NCBI GenBank assembly: GCA_009733575.1
Contig: ML769607.1
Span: 52,842-116,841 of the forward strand
Length of the DNA stretch: 64,000 nt
Direction: 5' to 3'
Source of the DNA: Gymnopus androsaceus JB14
Taxonomy: Eukaryota > Basidiomycota > Agaricomycetes > Agaricales > Omphalotaceae
Shown piece after piece: positions 21,778-34,600 of the stretch (positions within the stretch are counted from its first letter, which is position 1; each line of letters opens with the position of its first letter). Below the pieces are notes generated by a model. The model searched no databases. It was not told the DNA's origin and worked only from the letters and a program-made list of their open reading frames with translations. The position numbers and the translations under genes were made by a program.

Positions 21778-24070
21778 ATGTTGATACCCTGTCCACTTCA
21801 GATCCCGGAAGTTCTAGAAAACATTCTCAGTCATTGCGATGCCAAATCCAACCAAAAAAATGTGCTAGTCTGCAAACTGTGGTCCGAGGTTGCTTTGGAT
21901 GTACTCTGGCACAAAGTTGACGATTTGGAACGTTTCTTGGAATTATTTGGAAAGCTTGACAAGCTTGAAAGAGATGGAAGCATTATCTTTGTGAGTAATA
22001 AGGAAATTTACTATTGCAGAATGGTTTCTGAATCTTCATCCTAGAAATACGCCCAAACGCCCTCCATTGCTATCTGGCAGCGATTTGAGATGGTCTACCA
22101 AACCAGAATTCGCATACTATCCCTTTGCAATCCAGATACCATGTACATTCCCCCTTATGGCGTCTGTTTTCGCCAAATATTTCAACTTTGGGTTTTAACT
22201 TTCAACTTGAAATCACATGTTCAACTTGAACATTCAACTTTTTGACCAACTTCAACTTTCAACTTCCATTTATTTTAACTATGAATTTAGGCAATAATAC
22301 TGCTACTCTTGACCATGCATGTTTTTGTAGTTATTTGCAATACATTAACTTTATGATATATGCTATTGTACTGTTAACCTATCAAGAAGAGCATAATATA
22401 ATCTGTTCGAGCCAGGCTTGTTCTTAATAAAATTGTACCATTTTAACTTTGGAGGGATTAGTTTATGGCAAATTTTTTGGTCCCCATTTTGCCCCATGTT
22501 ACTTGGATATTTATCCATTTTCCCTACAATTTCCCCTCATTGGCCACAATTCCACCTCAGAAGACTGTCTGGAATTTTTTTAGGCTGGTTCTGGGTGGAA
22601 AATGTTGGGGAAATGTATCTCTAGCAGGGCAGAATTGTATTTCTATTGGGGAAATTGTTCCCAAATTAGAATTAAACTTATGCAAGGCTCACTCTAGGGC
22701 CTGCTAATTTTGTAGCAATGATGTTTCAATCTTTGTCTTAGCTGATACTTCCTGAGCTCTATAGAAGTTAAATTTAGTGGGGTATGGATGGATTGTATAA
22801 AGTTGAAGTTGAATGCTTTCGAGTTGAACTAAAATCATACACAAAAAGTTGAACTTGAGCAAAGTCAAAGTATACAATCTCAATCAAACTGGATCAGTTG
22901 AAAGTTGAAATATTTGGTGAATTCTGACTTCATACCCCCCCTTCTAACGATCTCGATAATTCGCAGCCAAGGCCCTCTTTTACCGAAACTACTATTGCGC
23001 GGCGATTAGCGTTTGAATGCCATGTTTATCCGTGCTCAAACTCTATGTTGCGCCTTTGGAAATATATCAAGGGCCAATGTTAGCTTTCATCCAGCAACTT
23101 CTAAATCTCCAGCATCTCATCATTCCCCCTTTCCCAGACCCGTCCATCATCTTACTTGGTCTTCGGGATATGGTGCCCGAGCTTCACCTAGAGATTCTTG
23201 AGACGTATAAAAGCAACAGGCACGATTCTGGTTCTATACAGCCATCTATACTTCCGTCCTTCCAGGGGTCTATCCAACGCACTGGATTCAGCAATATGCA
23301 GGAAATAACATTGCATTGCTCATATTCTTTTGCTACATTGTTGTTCCAGAACGTAGGTTCTGTGAATATGAAAACGGTCATTCTAATTTCCACTTGTCCT
23401 GAATCATTTCATGGTATCCGGGCCTTAGTTTCACAAATTGTATTGAGCTTCTCAACTCATTTCACTTGGTCTATACTGAATCTCAAGGTCCCGGACAATC
23501 TTCTGTCTCAACCTTCCATCGTTGACATGGTTAAGCTAGAGGACCTCACCCCTCTTTTAAATCGCTACCCAAATATGAAGACCTTCACTTTCCGGACCCC
23601 ATGTCCTGCAGCGCTCGATGATGATGATGTGGGGACTTGAGCAGAGAGCTGGCCTCACCTCAAAGAACTGTGGTTTTGTGATCAGCCATGCATCTGGTTT
23701 CCAGAAAGGGAGAAATGGGTAACCCTGAAAGCCCTTTTGCATCTGAATTTTCATTGCCCAGAGATATCAATCATTGGATTATATGTCAATGCTACCAATG
23801 ACCATATACCTGATTTCAACTTGTGCGTCAAGCCCTTCAAAGCTATCATGGAATTGCAATTAGGACCTTCACCAACATCCTACTCGTGTCACCCATGCTT
23901 TGGCTCATTTGTGCTCTCACAACCCTGAATTTCTGCTGAACTTTGGAAGTCATTGGGACAATCCTGACAAGATTTCTCCTTGCATTAGCTCATGGAATGA
24001 TAGCAGAGGAAAATTGATGATTTGGAGAAGGAAAACGAAAGTTTACGCAAGAATTCACGGGTCCAAGCAG
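21778..24070 (+). pseudogene. F-box-like family member, copy A, broken
   Basis: Begins MLIPCPLQIPEVLENILSH and DAKSNQKNVLVCKLWSEVA, an F-box-like helix pair of an agaric family also seen at 24569 and 38745. The second exon reads WQRFEMVYQTRIRILSLC, after which a 0.75-kb MITE-like insert (22173-22919) interrupts it. The middle resumes at about 23017 with LSVLKLYVAPLEIYQG, LQHLIIPPFPDPSIILL, FSNMQEITLHCSYSFATLLF and NRYPNMKTFTF, then a stop at 23638. The C-terminal part survives as LLNFGSHWDNPDKISP near 23935. Internal stops and the insert make it a pseudogene. Confidence 0.7.
22173..22919. mobile_element. 0.75-kb MITE-like insert in F-box copy A
   Basis: Inverted ends: CCAAATATTTCAACTTT at the left and AAAGTTGAAATATTTGG at the right, with many further TTCAACTT/AAGTTGAA motifs subterminally. 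There is no coding sequence. No clean target duplication was found. Confidence 0.6.
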
Positions 24071-24108
24071 ACTGTATATTTTTGGCACCATTTTTCCTGG
24101 ATATACTA

Positions 24109-24444
24109 CTGTACCATTTCGACCGCTAGTTCAGCGGTTTTTAGCGTCACCGGTCGGATTTAATCCGCCATCTGCGTCACGCGTCACCGACATACAGTTC
24201 AGGGCGCAGGCCCGTCCCGGATGTCACCAACAGTGTTCAGTTTAGGGTGCCGCATGCCTGCCCCGGTGCTCCACGCAGACCTATGATCTCCACCCTGATT
24301 CTCGGAAGGAAATAAAATTTTTATTGTACAAGTGCGAGCAAAAAATTGGAGTTCGGTGCTCTTAGGCGCGTCACATCTTCATTAAATCGTGTGTTCAGGA
24401 TCTATACGTCACGCGTCACTGAACTAACGGTCGAAATGGTACAG
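24109..24444. mobile_element. 336-bp TA-flanked MITE
   Basis: Inverted ends CTGTACCATTTCGACCG and CGGTCGAAATGGTACAG, each bordered by TA (24107-24108 and 24445-24446). The interior has repeated GCGTCACGCGTCAC-type motifs. This suits a Tc1/mariner-like non-autonomous element. Confidence 0.65.
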
Positions 24445-24839
24445 TATCATGATGCAGCGCAACCGCCGCAGCGTGAACTGTCACCGTTATGATTGTGACA
24501 GTCACACCTTTCTCGGAGAAACCGCCATCTTCTCTTGACACTCCTATCTATCGACCTCTATTTTATCTATGCCAGTGCCTCATGCACTCCAAATCTTGGA
24601 AATCTTAGAAAACATTATCAGTCATTGTGATGACAAAACGAACCAGCAGAGCATGCTAGTTTGCAAGCTGTGGTCAGAGGTCGCATTGGATGTCCTACGG
24701 TACAGAGTTGAACATTTGGAAAGTTTCTTACGATTATTTGGAGAGCTTGAAAGAGATGAAAGCAATTGGACCTTTGTGAGTATTATGGAAAATTCAATTT
24801 AATTCATGCAGTGGTTTGCCAATGAATGGTGTTTTCATC

Positions 24840-25008
24840 AGCAAAACCTGTACCATCACAATACATTTCGTTTGTCTCTGGAGCAAGGATAGTAATTCCA
24901 GAGATCTCCAGAGACCTCCAGAGACGTCTGGAGGAGTTTGACAGCTTTTTGACAGCTGTCAGAGCTCTGGAGATCTCTGGAGACCTCTGGAGACCAACCA
25001 GGTTTTGC
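24840..25008. mobile_element. Short hairpin MITE (AGCAAAACCTG ends)
   Basis: Inverted ends AGCAAAACCTG and CAGGTTTTGC. The interior is made of repeated CCAGAGACCT/AGGTCTCTGG units around TTTGACAGC that fold on themselves. It shares its ends with the larger copy at 28658-29349. Confidence 0.6.
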
Positions 25009-25644
25009 AGATGTTCATCATAGATTAAAATGCCCTCCATTGCCACCCAGTGTTGTCATTAACCCTTAACCCTTAACTTAAGTTAAGCCTTAATAAGACC
25101 CTCAACTTAAGCCTTAGTATCAAAAGAAATCCTTAATTAACCCTTAATTAAGGATGCAACCACATGACATGAGCAATCAATTCTGGTGCTGTGAGGTGCA
25201 AAGAGTTGAAAAAGTGGATCAAGGAGCTGATTTTATGGACACTGATAATGCTGGCCCAGAAGTACCTTCTGGAAAGGATTTGGTTGCTGATAAAGCTTGA
25301 AGACCTGTGGGACAGAAAAATCACAAACCCTTTGGAGGAATTTTTAATGACAAGGACACAAAATAGGGCATGTCACCATCCTGTAAACGGTCACGGCCAT
25401 CAAAAATATAGGTGTAACTGTAATAAAATATTCAGAAACGGTACAGTAGCCCCCGTAACTGTCCCATATACGGTATATGGTTTCCCATGCCTTTAATGGC
25501 TTTGAAGGTCAAATATTTGATGCAATGACTTTCCTGGGGGTATTGTAAGCTGACTAGATGTGCATACACCCTTTCAACGTGCTGTAGAAACCTTAAAATG
25601 GTCATTTTACACTCCCGGAATATTTTCACACACCTCTGGAGGAG

Positions 25645-26610
25645 TGTGAGCAAAGTAACTTGTCGGGCTAACTTTTCCCATTCAATCAAGTTAACTTGTT
25701 TTTTCCCGCGCTTGCGAGATTAACTTGCCGAGACTCGGCAAAATGTAACTAACTTGTATTTTACTAGCAACTTAACTTAACATATGATTTAGACATTATG
25801 AGTGTAATCTCGCTACTATATGACATCTTATTGTAAATCCTATACCCTAACAGCCGTATATGGTCTATACCGATGGCTGAACAGTACAGTTACATGTAAG
25901 ACTATACTATATACTACTATGCTGTAAATCAATGGCCTGAGTGCACGGCATCTGAATCTATTGAGTCGGAGTTACCTTAAGTACACTAGTAGAAACTAAC
26001 ACTGAATCAACAAAAGTCTCAATGAATGTAGCAAGTACAGTATCTTACAGGTGTTTATAGGGCCTTGATAATACGGTATACAGTAAGTATTCCCTGCCTA
26101 TGACACTGGGGCCGTATACACAATGCCGATAATGTATAAAGCTACTATGAACATAGTTTAAGTATCCCCCTTTGCATGTAAGTAATACTGTGATAGATAT
26201 AACCTACTTTGGCTACCAATATTGAACTTCTTGACCTTACATGTAAGTGAAGAAGAACTCAACTTGGAATTCAGTATCACTGAAATTCAACTCTTAAGTG
26301 ATGTATTGTGACTATACCTACAAATCAGCTACGAAAGAGTCGGAAAGACAGATCATCTCAGTGGAATATGTATGTATGCTATTCAATATCGACCTGATAC
26401 TTATGTAAAGTATGATGAGACTAATCTCAGATATCTGCCGCAGGTTCAATGGAAGTCATATCATCATCTCTGTGCTTTGCGGTTACCTCTGAGTGTGACC
26501 AAAGTAACTCGTCAGGCTTACTTGTTTTTCCCGTGCTTGCGAAATTAACTTGCCATGACTCAGTAAAATGTAACTAACTTGCACTTTCATAGCAATTTAA
26601 ATCAACTTAT
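25645..26610. repeat. Diverged direct repeat pair, AACTTG-rich
   Basis: 25645-25790 and 26490-26610 are related direct copies containing CGCGCTTGCGAGATTAACTTG-like sequence, GTAACTAACTTG and AAGTAACT(T/C)GTC. The interval between them has no gene. Confidence 0.6.
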
Positions 26611-27594
26611 CTTTAAAGATTATTTGAGCATTTCACTCACTGTCAGTGATACTATCAGTGGATACCTATACTTACTGTGTGTTGTACACTGTTGCCCCAA
26701 TGTATCTGCATTGAGTTTTTGGTGTGGATTGCATAAGAATAAATGCTACTGATACAAGATCCAGTTATGCTCAGCTTGTATCTAGGCTCCGAACCATCTA
26801 TATATGCATGTAAAGATGACTGTCAATGCAGGACTGCTGCCATAACATGGAGAAAACTTTCTCCCTCAGTACGGTACAGGTACACACAGTGATGCATATG
26901 TTGTCATTATTGTCCCATACATGATCATATCAATGACTGACATTATGTGGGTGGAAATAATGTTGAATTCAATCACAATATGGATGGTATACAACCCATT
27001 TTCCAGCCATTGCCATACTGTCTCGGTCTTTGGATTCAACAGCACACATTATTTGCATCAAACTTCCACACCCATACATGCTGATGCTTAAAATAAATGT
27101 AGCGATTTCACCCTTACCCTCACCTCCACCAACTTCCTGCTCACTCCCATGAGCATAGATGTATTGTGTTGCTCCGCATTTAACCCCCCGGACCTCAAAG
27201 AATCGACCTTTACATGCATACATAGAGGTTTAAGTCTTATTTCTGATTATATACCAAAAATTCTCCGTTATTAGCTTCTTCGTTATGTACTTATAAGCAT
27301 GTACAACTTGTACTATATGTCCATTGAATCAACGCTGTTTGTGATCCTTAAACCTGGTTCCTAATGATAAATCCCTCCCAAGATACTTATATATATGGGT
27401 GCCAGCCAATGCTGCACATTTCAATTCAAAAAACCGCAAAATACATACACATGCAATAACAGGCCACCTGGACAGTATACCTGCAGAATTGTAACTTAAT
27501 ACAGGTTGCTCCAGACTCATCGCTCATCACCTGCTTGCAACTGCATGAAGTTGTTAAATTCTCATTGAATTTCTTGTGCTTAGACTATGTAAGG

Positions 27595-28188
27595 GGATAA
27601 TTCTACTGAACAACCCCCTTGGCTCAAGTCTTATTTAACAACCCAGTTAAGGTCACATATGGTCACACATGGTCACATTGAGGTCACAAGATATAAATTT
27701 GCCTCAGAAATATTTTTTTTTTGTGAAGGTCAGAGATAATCTGGAGTCTTTATATTGTTAAGAGGCAGACAAGCTCAGTCAGTGGGTACAACCTCAGTGA
27801 GGAGGGAATTGACCATTGAGAACGGGGGCAAGAACGATTGATTGATAACTTGTATCTACCTACTTTATATACAGAAGCAGATAGGGGTACATGTGGTGTG
27901 CAGAGTGGCCGGACAACCAACAGAAGGGTATTTACCCAACATATATTCCAGATACTGCCACCAGCCCTATTTGGGAATCTGAGCAGTTTGTGTTGCAACT
28001 TAAGTAAGGTGAGGCATGAGGTGGTAGCTGACTTTTTTTTCATCAAAAAAAAACACACAAAAGATTGAAACAAACAGATCTAAAAATTTGTGACAAAAGT
28101 GTGATGGGGTTGCCAAACTAGCTTTTAAAAAAATTTCCTTTTTTGGGAGGGTTGTTACCACCAAGGGGGTTGTTCAGTAGAATTATCC
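27595..28188. mobile_element. 594-bp MITE, copy 1 of the GGATAATTC family
   Basis: Ends GGATAATTCTACTGAACAAC and its complement, flanked by TATGTAAGG on both sides (27586-27594 and 28189-28197). Nearly identical to 37407-38002 in inverse orientation. Its ends match those of the 7.6-kb element at 30935-38505, so it is probably a deletion derivative mobilised by that element. Confidence 0.88.
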
Positions 28189-28239
28189 TATGTAAGGATC
28201 AGGAATGAACAGAACATGTCACGCACTACATTAGATGTG

Positions 28240-29555
28240 TTATATCGGTTCAAACTTGCAAGATGTACGCGAACTTGTCATTAACTTGGGCCATCAAAAA
28301 TTTCAAACTCCGCTAACTTGCGCTAACTTGGCCGAAGTTTGCCGTTATAAATACATTTCAAACAACAATAAATTTATCATTTTCGCTGCATATATGCAAC
28401 CTATCACCCCAGAAGTACTTTATAAAGTCCTCTATAAATGTTTTACACTATTTCCATGAGTAGTACATAGGTGTATTGACAGTATTGCCGTGCAATATTT
28501 CTGAAGTACAGTGAGCATGATCACTTCCTCAGCAGAGCTTCCTGTTCCCTATGGGATGCTTAGGCAGTCATTCAGAGCTAGAAAGGACATGTAGATACCT
28601 CTGTATGCATCGATTACATGGATATTTTCGATCAATACAATGATGACAGTGATCATCAGCAAAACCTGGGCGTACTGGACAGAGCTGTACAGCTCTGTCC
28701 AGCAGTCATAGCACTCATAGCACCCATAGCAAGGTCCCCATCTGTCCAGAACTATGGACTGCTACGGATTGCTATAAGTCGCTATGGATTTCTCGCAAAT
28801 GACATCTGTCAGGGCGGTTTCAATTGAAAAATGAATGTATGACTGCTTTCGGAATCAATTCCCTCACTTAGTTGCGAGACGAAAGCAATAATAATAAAAT
28901 CATATTATATTGTCAATGGCCATGGTACTGTAGTAAGCATAGCGAGTCAAAAAGTACAACTACGTAGTGTAAACGAAGCTATAGTACTGTAAGTACCAAA
29001 TGGTAACACTACCAATGCTTAATTAGATATATCAAGTAAAGTCCAAGGGTGACACTTACCAAGGACATCCAAACTAAAGCAACTCGGAGCTTCGACTTGG
29101 GAAAAAAAAGGAAGTTGGGGGAGGGAAGGAAGGGAACTTGGGGAAGTTATAACGCCAATGCATCGATGCTATATAGCATTGGCGGGAGAGACTGACAGCT
29201 ATCAAGATGTTGACAGCTAGTTTGCGCGCTCGGTAATCTCATAGGAGCCCATAGGAGCTCATAGGAAGCCATAGCATTTCATAGCACTATGGCTGCTATG
29301 GCTTCCTATAGATTGCTATGGCCTCTATGGCCATCGCCCAGGTTTTGCTGATGATGATCAACCTTGTAACACAATTATCATGCTTGCGGAGCGATGCCAG
29401 TGAGACTTAGACCCTTAACTTAGTGCTAGACAGCCTTAGAATGATTTTACAATGATCAAGTTAGACAAGTTAGAATAAGTTAGAACAAGTTAACTTTCAA
29501 TTCACAAGTTAGCGGAGTTTGAAAATCCAAGTTAGTTTGGTAGGGCCCCTCTGGA
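28240..29555. mobile_element. Nested insert with AACTTG-type inverted ends
   Basis: Left AACTCCGCTAACTTGCG... and right ...CAAGTTAGCGGAGTTTGAAA are inverted copies (around 28300-28330 and 29505-29535). It contains the 28658-29349 MITE. Exact limits are uncertain. Confidence 0.45.
28658..29349. mobile_element. 692-bp MITE with AGCAAAACCTGG ends
   Basis: AGCAAAACCTGGGC at the left and GCCCAGGTTTTGCT at the right. The subterminal regions consist of CATAGCA/TGCTATG repeats in both orientations (28710-28790 and 29240-29330). Same end sequence as the small copy at 24840-25008. Confidence 0.7.
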
Positions 29556-30540
29556 GGATTCAAACTATAAAGAGCAAGCCCTTTTGTAAATAAAAAACTT
29601 ATTTTATGTCATGATATAGTACAATAGACCCTCATGTGGGAAGTCCATGCAAAATTTTTACAAAAAACCTATTCCATACTGATATTTTCTAACACCTGTA
29701 ATTACAACCATAACGGGCAAAACAGGATGGCAAATTACGGTCCCAGAAAATCCAAGATGGGATGGGCACGGTCCCAATACAACTATCCTGTTGACCATCA
29801 CAGATGGTACAGTGGCATGCCCTAACACAAAAGCAGGTCAGTGAGGAGGTACTAAGCATGTAACTTGGACATAACTCATTGCAGCAGATTAAGCTTGAAG
29901 GTTCTGTGACTATGCTTAATTGTAGATGTATTGCTCAAGTTGCTTTTTTCTACTTAAGCCTTAATATTCATGTTAAGCCTAAGCCCTTATTAAGTATTTA
30001 AGCCTTAGCTTCAAATTTTGGGCTTAATAACCCCTTAAGTGACAACACTGATTGCCACCTGGCAGCAATTCAAGAAGGTTTACCAAAGCAGAATCCGTGT
30101 ATTTGCTCTTTGCTATCCCAGTAAAAAGTACATTCCTGCTCTCACAATGATTTTAAAATCCAAGGCAGCAAAGGCCCTCTTCCGATCTTCCAAAGCTGCA
30201 CACCCTTTGGTGGTACAGTCTGTCAGGTTGTGGGCTCGCTGAACCTTCTGTGATGTTCATGCACAATGGCATCTGCAAGTTCAGAATTGACGACAATAAT
30301 TCAAGAATTGAAACCAATGATAGCATCATGTTGCCTTTGCTCTGGTTCACTTGTGCTCCTGCAAGCCTAAACTAAGCTTTGGCAGTCATTGGGAAGATCC
30401 TGAAAAATTTTCATCGGAGATCAATGGTTCATGGAAAGGCAAGCGGGAAGCTGTTTCGGAGGTATTCGATGTGATGCTAGAGATAAAGCAAAAGACACAG
30501 TCAAAGGTTAATGCTTTGGAGGAGGAAGTTTGAAGACTGC

Positions 30541-30926
30541 GCAAAGCCAGCAAGGAGTGTCAGAGCTGTAAAGGTTTTTCCACTTCGAATCTCATTGTTA
30601 TCGCAAACTGAGTTTGGCGCAGTAAATGAGACTTGAAGATGAGATAGGTTAATGAGAGAAAAGGTGATGAAAAAACTAGGAGTAACTTTGCTGCAGAGGC
30701 TGAGGAGTTTGACTCTGAGAAAGGTTGTTTGATGTTGATACAAAAATCTTAGTGTATGACTGACTTTATTGAAGTTAGAGAGAATTAGAGCTGTAATAAA
30801 TGCTCCTCAAGCTTCAAGTCTAAGTGCCCACTTGATGCTCATGACAATGATGTTTCTTCTCCTCTCTAGTACTAATCTATTCTCTAGTATTTTATTAGTT
30901 GAATGTGGCACTCCAAATATTGGAAG
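30541..30926. other. Gene-poor stretch between two transposons
   Basis: AT-rich. Carries a few codons downstream of F-box copy B and no recognisable gene. Confidence 0.35.
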
Positions 30927-31641
30927 TTCTAAAGGGATTATTCTATTTGATAATCCCCTTGCCATGAAACAACCATTTGCTTATTTAGCAGCCCAGTTAT
31001 TGTCACAAATGGTCACAGATCAAAAATATGCCAGATAAGTAAAAAATGGAGTATTTCATAAAATCTGTTGTTGTGACTTGTTGATTTCCTTCAGAATGAA
31101 GAGGGGGAAATGACCACAAGCAGTGAGGGCAGCAGCTCTGTAAGTGCCCAAACAGTAGATTAAGTATTGGAGGAGTACATTCTGGCAGGGGGTTGAGTAC
31201 TATTACTTAGTGGTCCAGTAAGGCAAATTTTCGAAGTTAGAACCCTATAATTAAGTATTGTGTAGTTTCAAATTTAAGTTCACTAAATGTTACACATTAC
31301 ACCTTCAACCAAGGGGGATCCGCAAACAAAATTTTTGATATCGTCTCTAAAAGTTTTTTAGTACCATGATCATCATTCCCGAAAGGGAAATTACTCTCCC
31401 ACACAGTTCCAAAGGTTGCCGCCTGGCTTCCTGAGCTCTCTTGAGCTCAAAAACACTTTGTTCAACATGATATAAATGGATTTAAAGTGACAAAGTATTA
31501 ATATACTACATTAGCATATGTATGTAAGTAGTTAAAGCAAATACACCTAGAAAATCAGACAGTTGTTATGTCTACAAAAATTGCAAAGCAAAAACATGAG
31601 CAAATTTGCGAAAGCATTAGTACAAAAGAGAATATGTTAAA

Positions 31642-34600
31642 CTATAGTTGAACACCGCTCTGCCCAGCTGACACTGCACATTGTTTAGGTTGTGGCTTGG
31701 CACTATTGTCATCAGATTCGACGACACGTTTTGCAGACTGCCTCTGAGCCCAGGCAACTATTGCATCCTTTTCCTGCTGCGAAACCCTTATAGCTTGCCA
31801 GCGAGACTTGTGTTCTGGGTCTTGAATAATCTCCTGTAAAGATTCATCCCAATGTGATGGATGGCAGCACTGAATGTGATTCGGAAAGTTATACTTCCAA
31901 ATGGCCTCAGTTGTTGTTCCCTTTTTCGGTGTATCGGGATAACATATAGTGCAGATTATTGGGACATTTGTTGAAGGATTATTGGTTGCAGTGCCTTTCG
32001 TCGCTGCAGCATACTGAAATGCATGGAACCAGAGACATGAAGATATGACTTTGAAAGATGATGCAGTTTTTTCAAGCTGCACCAAACAGTCGCCACCGCA
32101 GAATCCACAAGGTGCATTAGCATCAATCTGAGCAAATTGATATCAGCAAGTAGTTAGAATGAAATGATAGAAATAAAGTTACCTCATCCAATAAATTGCC
32201 TTCCTCCATCTTACAATGTGTTACAAGGCAGATATGATGACTGGTATGACCCCGACTGTGCCCTTCGGAGGATGAAATTAATGTGTTACAGAGGCGGCAC
32301 CGTTTCAAGTCCCTTGCCTGTGTAGGATCTGTAGTTGTTCCATCTGCAGAGTTTGTCACCTTTTGCGTAACACGAGGATTGAGTAAAATGAAAGGTAGCT
32401 TGTCGGAGTCTTCAGAGAAGTCTATCAGCCACGATAATATGACAACCTCAACTGAAAGACTTACTAAGAGTGTACGGAAATGCAGTGGATTTCTGATAAT
32501 TTTTCAATTTCTTCAGAGCTGGATGCTTACTGCGATTGGAAAAGTCGGCAAGGACAGTAAGAATGTCAGACTCTCTGAAGGAAAAGGTGGTCATGCTTCC
32601 TAGCATTTCCAAACAGGCCCGTTTAGCTTGCGGAACAGCAAGGTGACTGGTGGTTGTTGGAGAGAGTATAGGCAAAACAAAAGAACCCGGGACAGTGACT
32701 ACAAATGCAGTTTGTGTTCCTTCAGTAACTCCAACTGTTTTCTTTGCCGGCACAGTGCGTTTTCTTTTCAGTGCACGTGTGAAGGTGATAAAGTTGGATG
32801 GAGACACCCAGATATGGTCGGCCAGTACTCCTGCTCTATGGAGTGTAGTTTCCATGTTAGATATGGGGAGAGGAATAGTGGGAATAAGGTCATAGACATA
32901 ACCGTGTGCAACCAGTGAAGAGTTGTCTGATCCAAATTGAGAGGCACTAATGCTTTCGATGTGCTTTCGCTTATCCGAATCAATTTGGACAACCTTCATA
33001 AGACCCAATGAAAGAGTGCCCTCCAATTGGATTAACACAAATGTGAGTTGGCCAATAGTGAACAGTTCACCATCCACAAACTCTTCATCACCTGCAGAAC
33101 GACGGTGTCCATCTCGGCAATAACCACGAACTCAAAGCAGCCAGTCAACAGAAAGTCAACATCCTTCATCAGAGAAAAGTAACTGCAACACTGAAGCCTT
33201 GTGCACGTAACGCGGACCATTTGAGGTAATAACCTCAAACCAGTCTTGATTATTTTGTACAGAAGTCCTCAGCACTTGCTGATCATCAGGATCGCAGATC
33301 AAATCCTCAAGCTCAATTGAGGAGGCTAGTTGCTACAAGCTCCAGATGGGACTTGTGAGAGTTGACAGGAATAACATCCTCATCCTCATCCTCATTGTCA
33401 TCAAGAGGAGTGATGGAGCAAGGGGACAAGAGAATAATGTCAGATGGCACAATATCAGGGGTGGAGACAGGTGCCAGTGGAGAAGGAGCTACTGGTGGGG
33501 AAGTGAAATCAAGAACATTGAATGGGTCAGAGACTGCACCAGCCTCCAGAGCAATTTTGTCCAGTAAATTCTGTACCGTGTATGGATTTGATCCCTCATC
33601 TTCAATAATTGAGCGGTCAATGGGATCACTCGCAGACACTCCGGGGTATCTCCCATCACCAAATGGTTGTAGAAGATTAAATTTACCACCGGAGAAAAGC
33701 TCAAGAAGATTATTGACTTGGATGCCAAAAGGTGTGAGAAATTCTTGGGTGATTTGTCTGCCTGAGTTGTATGCATATTCATGTCTCACATTCCCGGCTC
33801 GTAGATCACCTTTGAAAAAATTTTGATTAACATGGTCAACATCGGGTTTGCGCAACCACACTGTGCGCCTATGCTGCTTATTGAGATCAGGGTTCTGTTC
33901 AATTATGCGATCCATATCTGAGTCTTCCAAGAGACTATCAGCGAGAGCAAGAGCATCGGGATTGGTGTCATGTGTGGCTGTCCAAACACTACAGAACTTG
34001 TGCTCGCCTCGATCGCTTCCAACATGGTGCAGTTCGACATCCTGGTCAGGATCAAGGGCAGTCTGGTGGATTACATAGAAGTAAGATGCTTTTACAAGGC
34101 TCTGGCTGTCGTAGTACAGTTGAGGACTTATCAAGGAGCTCCCGTGCTGGCAATATAGCACAAAGCTTGTATGAGTGTAGACAGAGAGTTTCTCCAACTG
34201 TTCAGTTAGTGAAAGATCCGGGTTGATGAAGGCCTGAATGAGATTGGACCACATGAAGCCAATAATCTTTAGAGCTTGGTACTCAGCCAATATATCTGGA
34301 TGCATGGTCGAGGAATAAGGAACATGAGTGGTAATGAAAGAGACCATTTACAGAAGCTTGACAGCTTTTGGCACATTCTGATGATCAGCAGGATCAATTA
34401 AATTATCAACACTTTTTTTGTTGTGCCATGGAAGACAGAGAATCCAGTGCCTCAAGATATCTCAAGCAACTGGAACAGAGAGTACAAGCATACCGTCTGT
34501 AGAACGCAGAAGATTACCAGCTCCTGAAAACCAAAAGGTCGGAAATGAATATAGACTTCAAAAACACTACTCACGCTTCACAACATGCTTAGGGTCGGGG

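Larger units (their letters stand above)
25048..30050. mobile_element. 5.0-kb transposon nest, hAT-like ends
   Basis: Starts CAGTGTTGTCATTAA and ends TTAAGTGACAACACTG, flanked by ATTGCCACC at 25039-25047 and 30051-30059. Subterminal TTAAGCC/GGCTTAA motifs are mirrored. The CAGTG-type ends and 8-9 bp duplication suit a hAT-like element (inference). No transposase frame remains; the interior is filled with later insertions. Confidence 0.75.
24569..30540 (+). pseudogene. F-box-like family member, copy B, split by a 5-kb transposon nest
   Basis: The first exon MPVPHALQILEILENIISHC, NQQSMLVCKLWSEVALDVL is very close to copy A. A small hairpin element sits in the intron (24840-25008). The second exon starts near 25026 and is cut at 25047 by a 5.0-kb element; it resumes at 30060 with WQQFKKVYQSRIRVFALCYP, KAAKALFRSSKAA. 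The middle of the gene is missing. The C-terminus is present as LSFGSHWEDPEKFSSEING and VFDVMLEIKQKTQSKVNALE, ending near 30533. Target duplication copies (ATTGCCACC) mark the insertion. Confidence 0.7.
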
